NCBI GenBank assembly: GCA_003242315.1
Contig: QGUY01000239.1
Span: 1-5,987, forward strand
Length of the DNA: 5,987 nucleotides
Direction: 5' to 3'
Origin: Bacteroidota bacterium
Lineage (GTDB): Bacteria; Bacteroidota; Bacteroidia; Cytophagales; Cyclobacteriaceae
In this document: positions 5,304 to 5,987 of the stretch, piece after piece
How the letters are laid out: each line of letters begins with the position of its first letter
Position numbering within the stretch: the first letter of the stretch is position 1
Position numbers and translations under genes: made by a program
Notes under the pieces: model-generated
Told to the model about the DNA's origin: nothing
What the model saw: only the letters and a program-made list of their open reading frames with translations
The model's database searches: none

Positions 5304-5693
5304 ATGGGATCACTGAGTAACATTCTAAAACTAAACGCGATCAGTTCTGGTGCAACCGGACTGCTGCTTGTATCGTTCCCCAGATCGCTCGCAACCCTCA
5401 TGGGTGTGCCCGGTACGCTGCCGTTGGTTCTTGTCGGACTCTTCCTGCTGGTGTTTGGAATCTTTGTCTTTGGCGTCAGCGTAACGAAACCCATTCGCCC
5501 ATCAAGCGTTAAAGTAGTGATTTGGCTGGATGCCTCTTGGGTAGTGATGAGTGCTGTCGCGCTGGTCTTCCTTGTACCCATTCTCTCAACTATAGGCATT
5601 GCCATTGTTGCCGGGGTGGCTGTGTGGGTTGCGGGGATGGTGTACCTTCAAACGAAAGGCCTTCAGCAGCTTGCTCAGAATCAGACTTCATGA
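5304..5693 (+). CDS. small four-helix integral membrane protein, unknown function
   Basis: A 129-residue hydrophobic protein that I do not recognise as a named family. Four membrane segments are visible at about residues 10-26, 39-60, 70-91 and 94-114. A short proline-containing turn follows the first (FPRSLA, GVPGTLP), a basic loop TKPIRPSSVK lies between the second and third, and a polar tail ends in QNQTS. The pattern LDASWVVMSA in the third helix puts a charged Asp at the membrane edge. I chose ATG 5304 because MGSLSNILKLN leads straight into the first helix and an A-rich stretch precedes it; the frame is open upstream to 5157, but that part begins in a palindromic repeat and has no membrane or domain character. 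The next gene, an AraC-type regulator, starts 44 bases later with no terminator between, so the two are probably co-transcribed. Confidence 0.75.
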   Translation: MGSLSNILKLNAISSGATGLLLVSFPRSLATLMGVPGTLPLVLVGLFLLVFGIFVFGVSVTKPIRPSSVKVVIWLDASWVVMSAVALVFLVPILSTIGIAIVAGVAVWVAGMVYLQTKGLQQLAQNQTS

Positions 5694-5737
5694 ATGCCTG
5701 GTATTTGATGCGATGGGGCCTTTAACTTTGTGACGAG

Positions 5738-5987
5738 ATGCAGGAGTTTAAAAAGCAATTTACACTGGCCATGCTGGCTTACGCGTCTGCAAGGGATATC
5801 GACCCAGGGTTGGCCTGCAGACGGTCGGGGTTTGATCTGGACGACTTCCGCAATAACCCGGATGCCGGCATTTCCGCTCCGCAAATCGAGAACCTTTGGA
5901 GAGATCTGGTCACTACGTCCAACGACCCGTTGTTTGGCCTGCACCTGGCCGGATCGATGCAACTGGCGGCGTTGGGCGTAGTGGGAC
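5738..5987 (+). CDS. AraC-family transcriptional regulator, N-terminal part (arabinose_bd-type domain)
   Basis: The frame starting at ATG 5738 is open to the window end (83 complete codons) and a stop at 5723-5725 precludes an earlier start in frame. The protein begins MQEFKKQFTLAMLAYASARDID and continues with RRSGFDLDDFRNNPDAGIS, APQIENLWRDLV and DPLFGLHLAGSMQLAALGVVG. This order (short helix, DP-based turn, IsxxQxxxLW, then DPxxGLxLA and a GxLG-like end) is characteristic of the N-terminal arabinose_bd domain (PF12625) of AraC regulators related to OruR and ArgR-like activators. In such proteins this part senses a ligand and a C-terminal pair of helix-turn-helices binds DNA; that part is outside the window, so the DNA-binding half is inferred. 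It follows the small membrane protein by 44 bases on the same strand. Confidence 0.82.
   Translation, partial: MQEFKKQFTLAMLAYASARDIDPGLACRRSGFDLDDFRNNPDAGISAPQIENLWRDLVTTSNDPLFGLHLAGSMQLAALGVVG

Noticed and set aside
5723..5730. TAACTTTG, an exact TAnnTTTG match just before the AraC-type gene
   Set aside because: The nearest upstream TTTG is only 15 bases away and the start site would fall almost on the ATG; a chance match is likely.
5730..5981. Reading frame overlapping the AraC-type gene in another frame
   Set aside because: The frame starting at 5738 has clear arabinose_bd-type domain similarity; the alternative is rich in W, R and T with no family resemblance.

Overview
The window most likely comes from a member of the Bacteroidota. 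The strongest evidence is a SusC/SusD outer-membrane nutrient-uptake pair at the left end, with a SusD-like lipoprotein of the SusD-like_2 type. Start codons lack clear Shine-Dalgarno sequences, and promoter candidates resemble the Bacteroidota form TTTG-N19-TAnnTTTG. Base composition looks close to balanced GC/AT, which is fairly high for the phylum. I cannot assign a family or genus.

Layout: 1-167 is the last part of a SusC-type TonB-dependent receptor gene (+). 172-1728 is its SusD partner (+), closed by a rho-independent terminator at 1754-1788. A repeat-rich convergent spacer (1789-2066) follows. 2067-2621 is a DUF488 protein (-). A divergent spacer with short repeats leads to 2760-3758, a zinc-free quinone oxidoreductase of the PIG3 family (+). 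A second convergent repeat-rich spacer (3759-4023) precedes 4024-4965, an exported alpha/beta-hydrolase esterase (-). The divergent spacer 4966-5303 carries a promoter candidate for the hydrolase, a palindromic repeat and, nearer the next gene, a pair of 13-bp direct repeats exactly 21 bp apart. 5304-5693 encodes a small four-helix membrane protein (+). 5738 to the window end is the N-terminal part of an AraC-family regulator with an arabinose_bd-type domain (+).

The genes look like ordinary housekeeping and uptake functions with no single pathway uniting them. SusC and SusD form one transport complex. The small membrane protein and the AraC-type regulator are probably co-transcribed, and the 21-bp-spaced direct repeats upstream of them are a plausible binding site for that same regulator. 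The other notable aspect is the spacers. They hold at least six kinds of short repeat: four copies of a GTAGAGAC...GTCTCTAC palindrome, a 23-bp triple tandem repeat, and several 6-10-nt periodic tracts. The genes themselves appear intact. I saw no CRISPR array, tRNA, rRNA or transposase gene.
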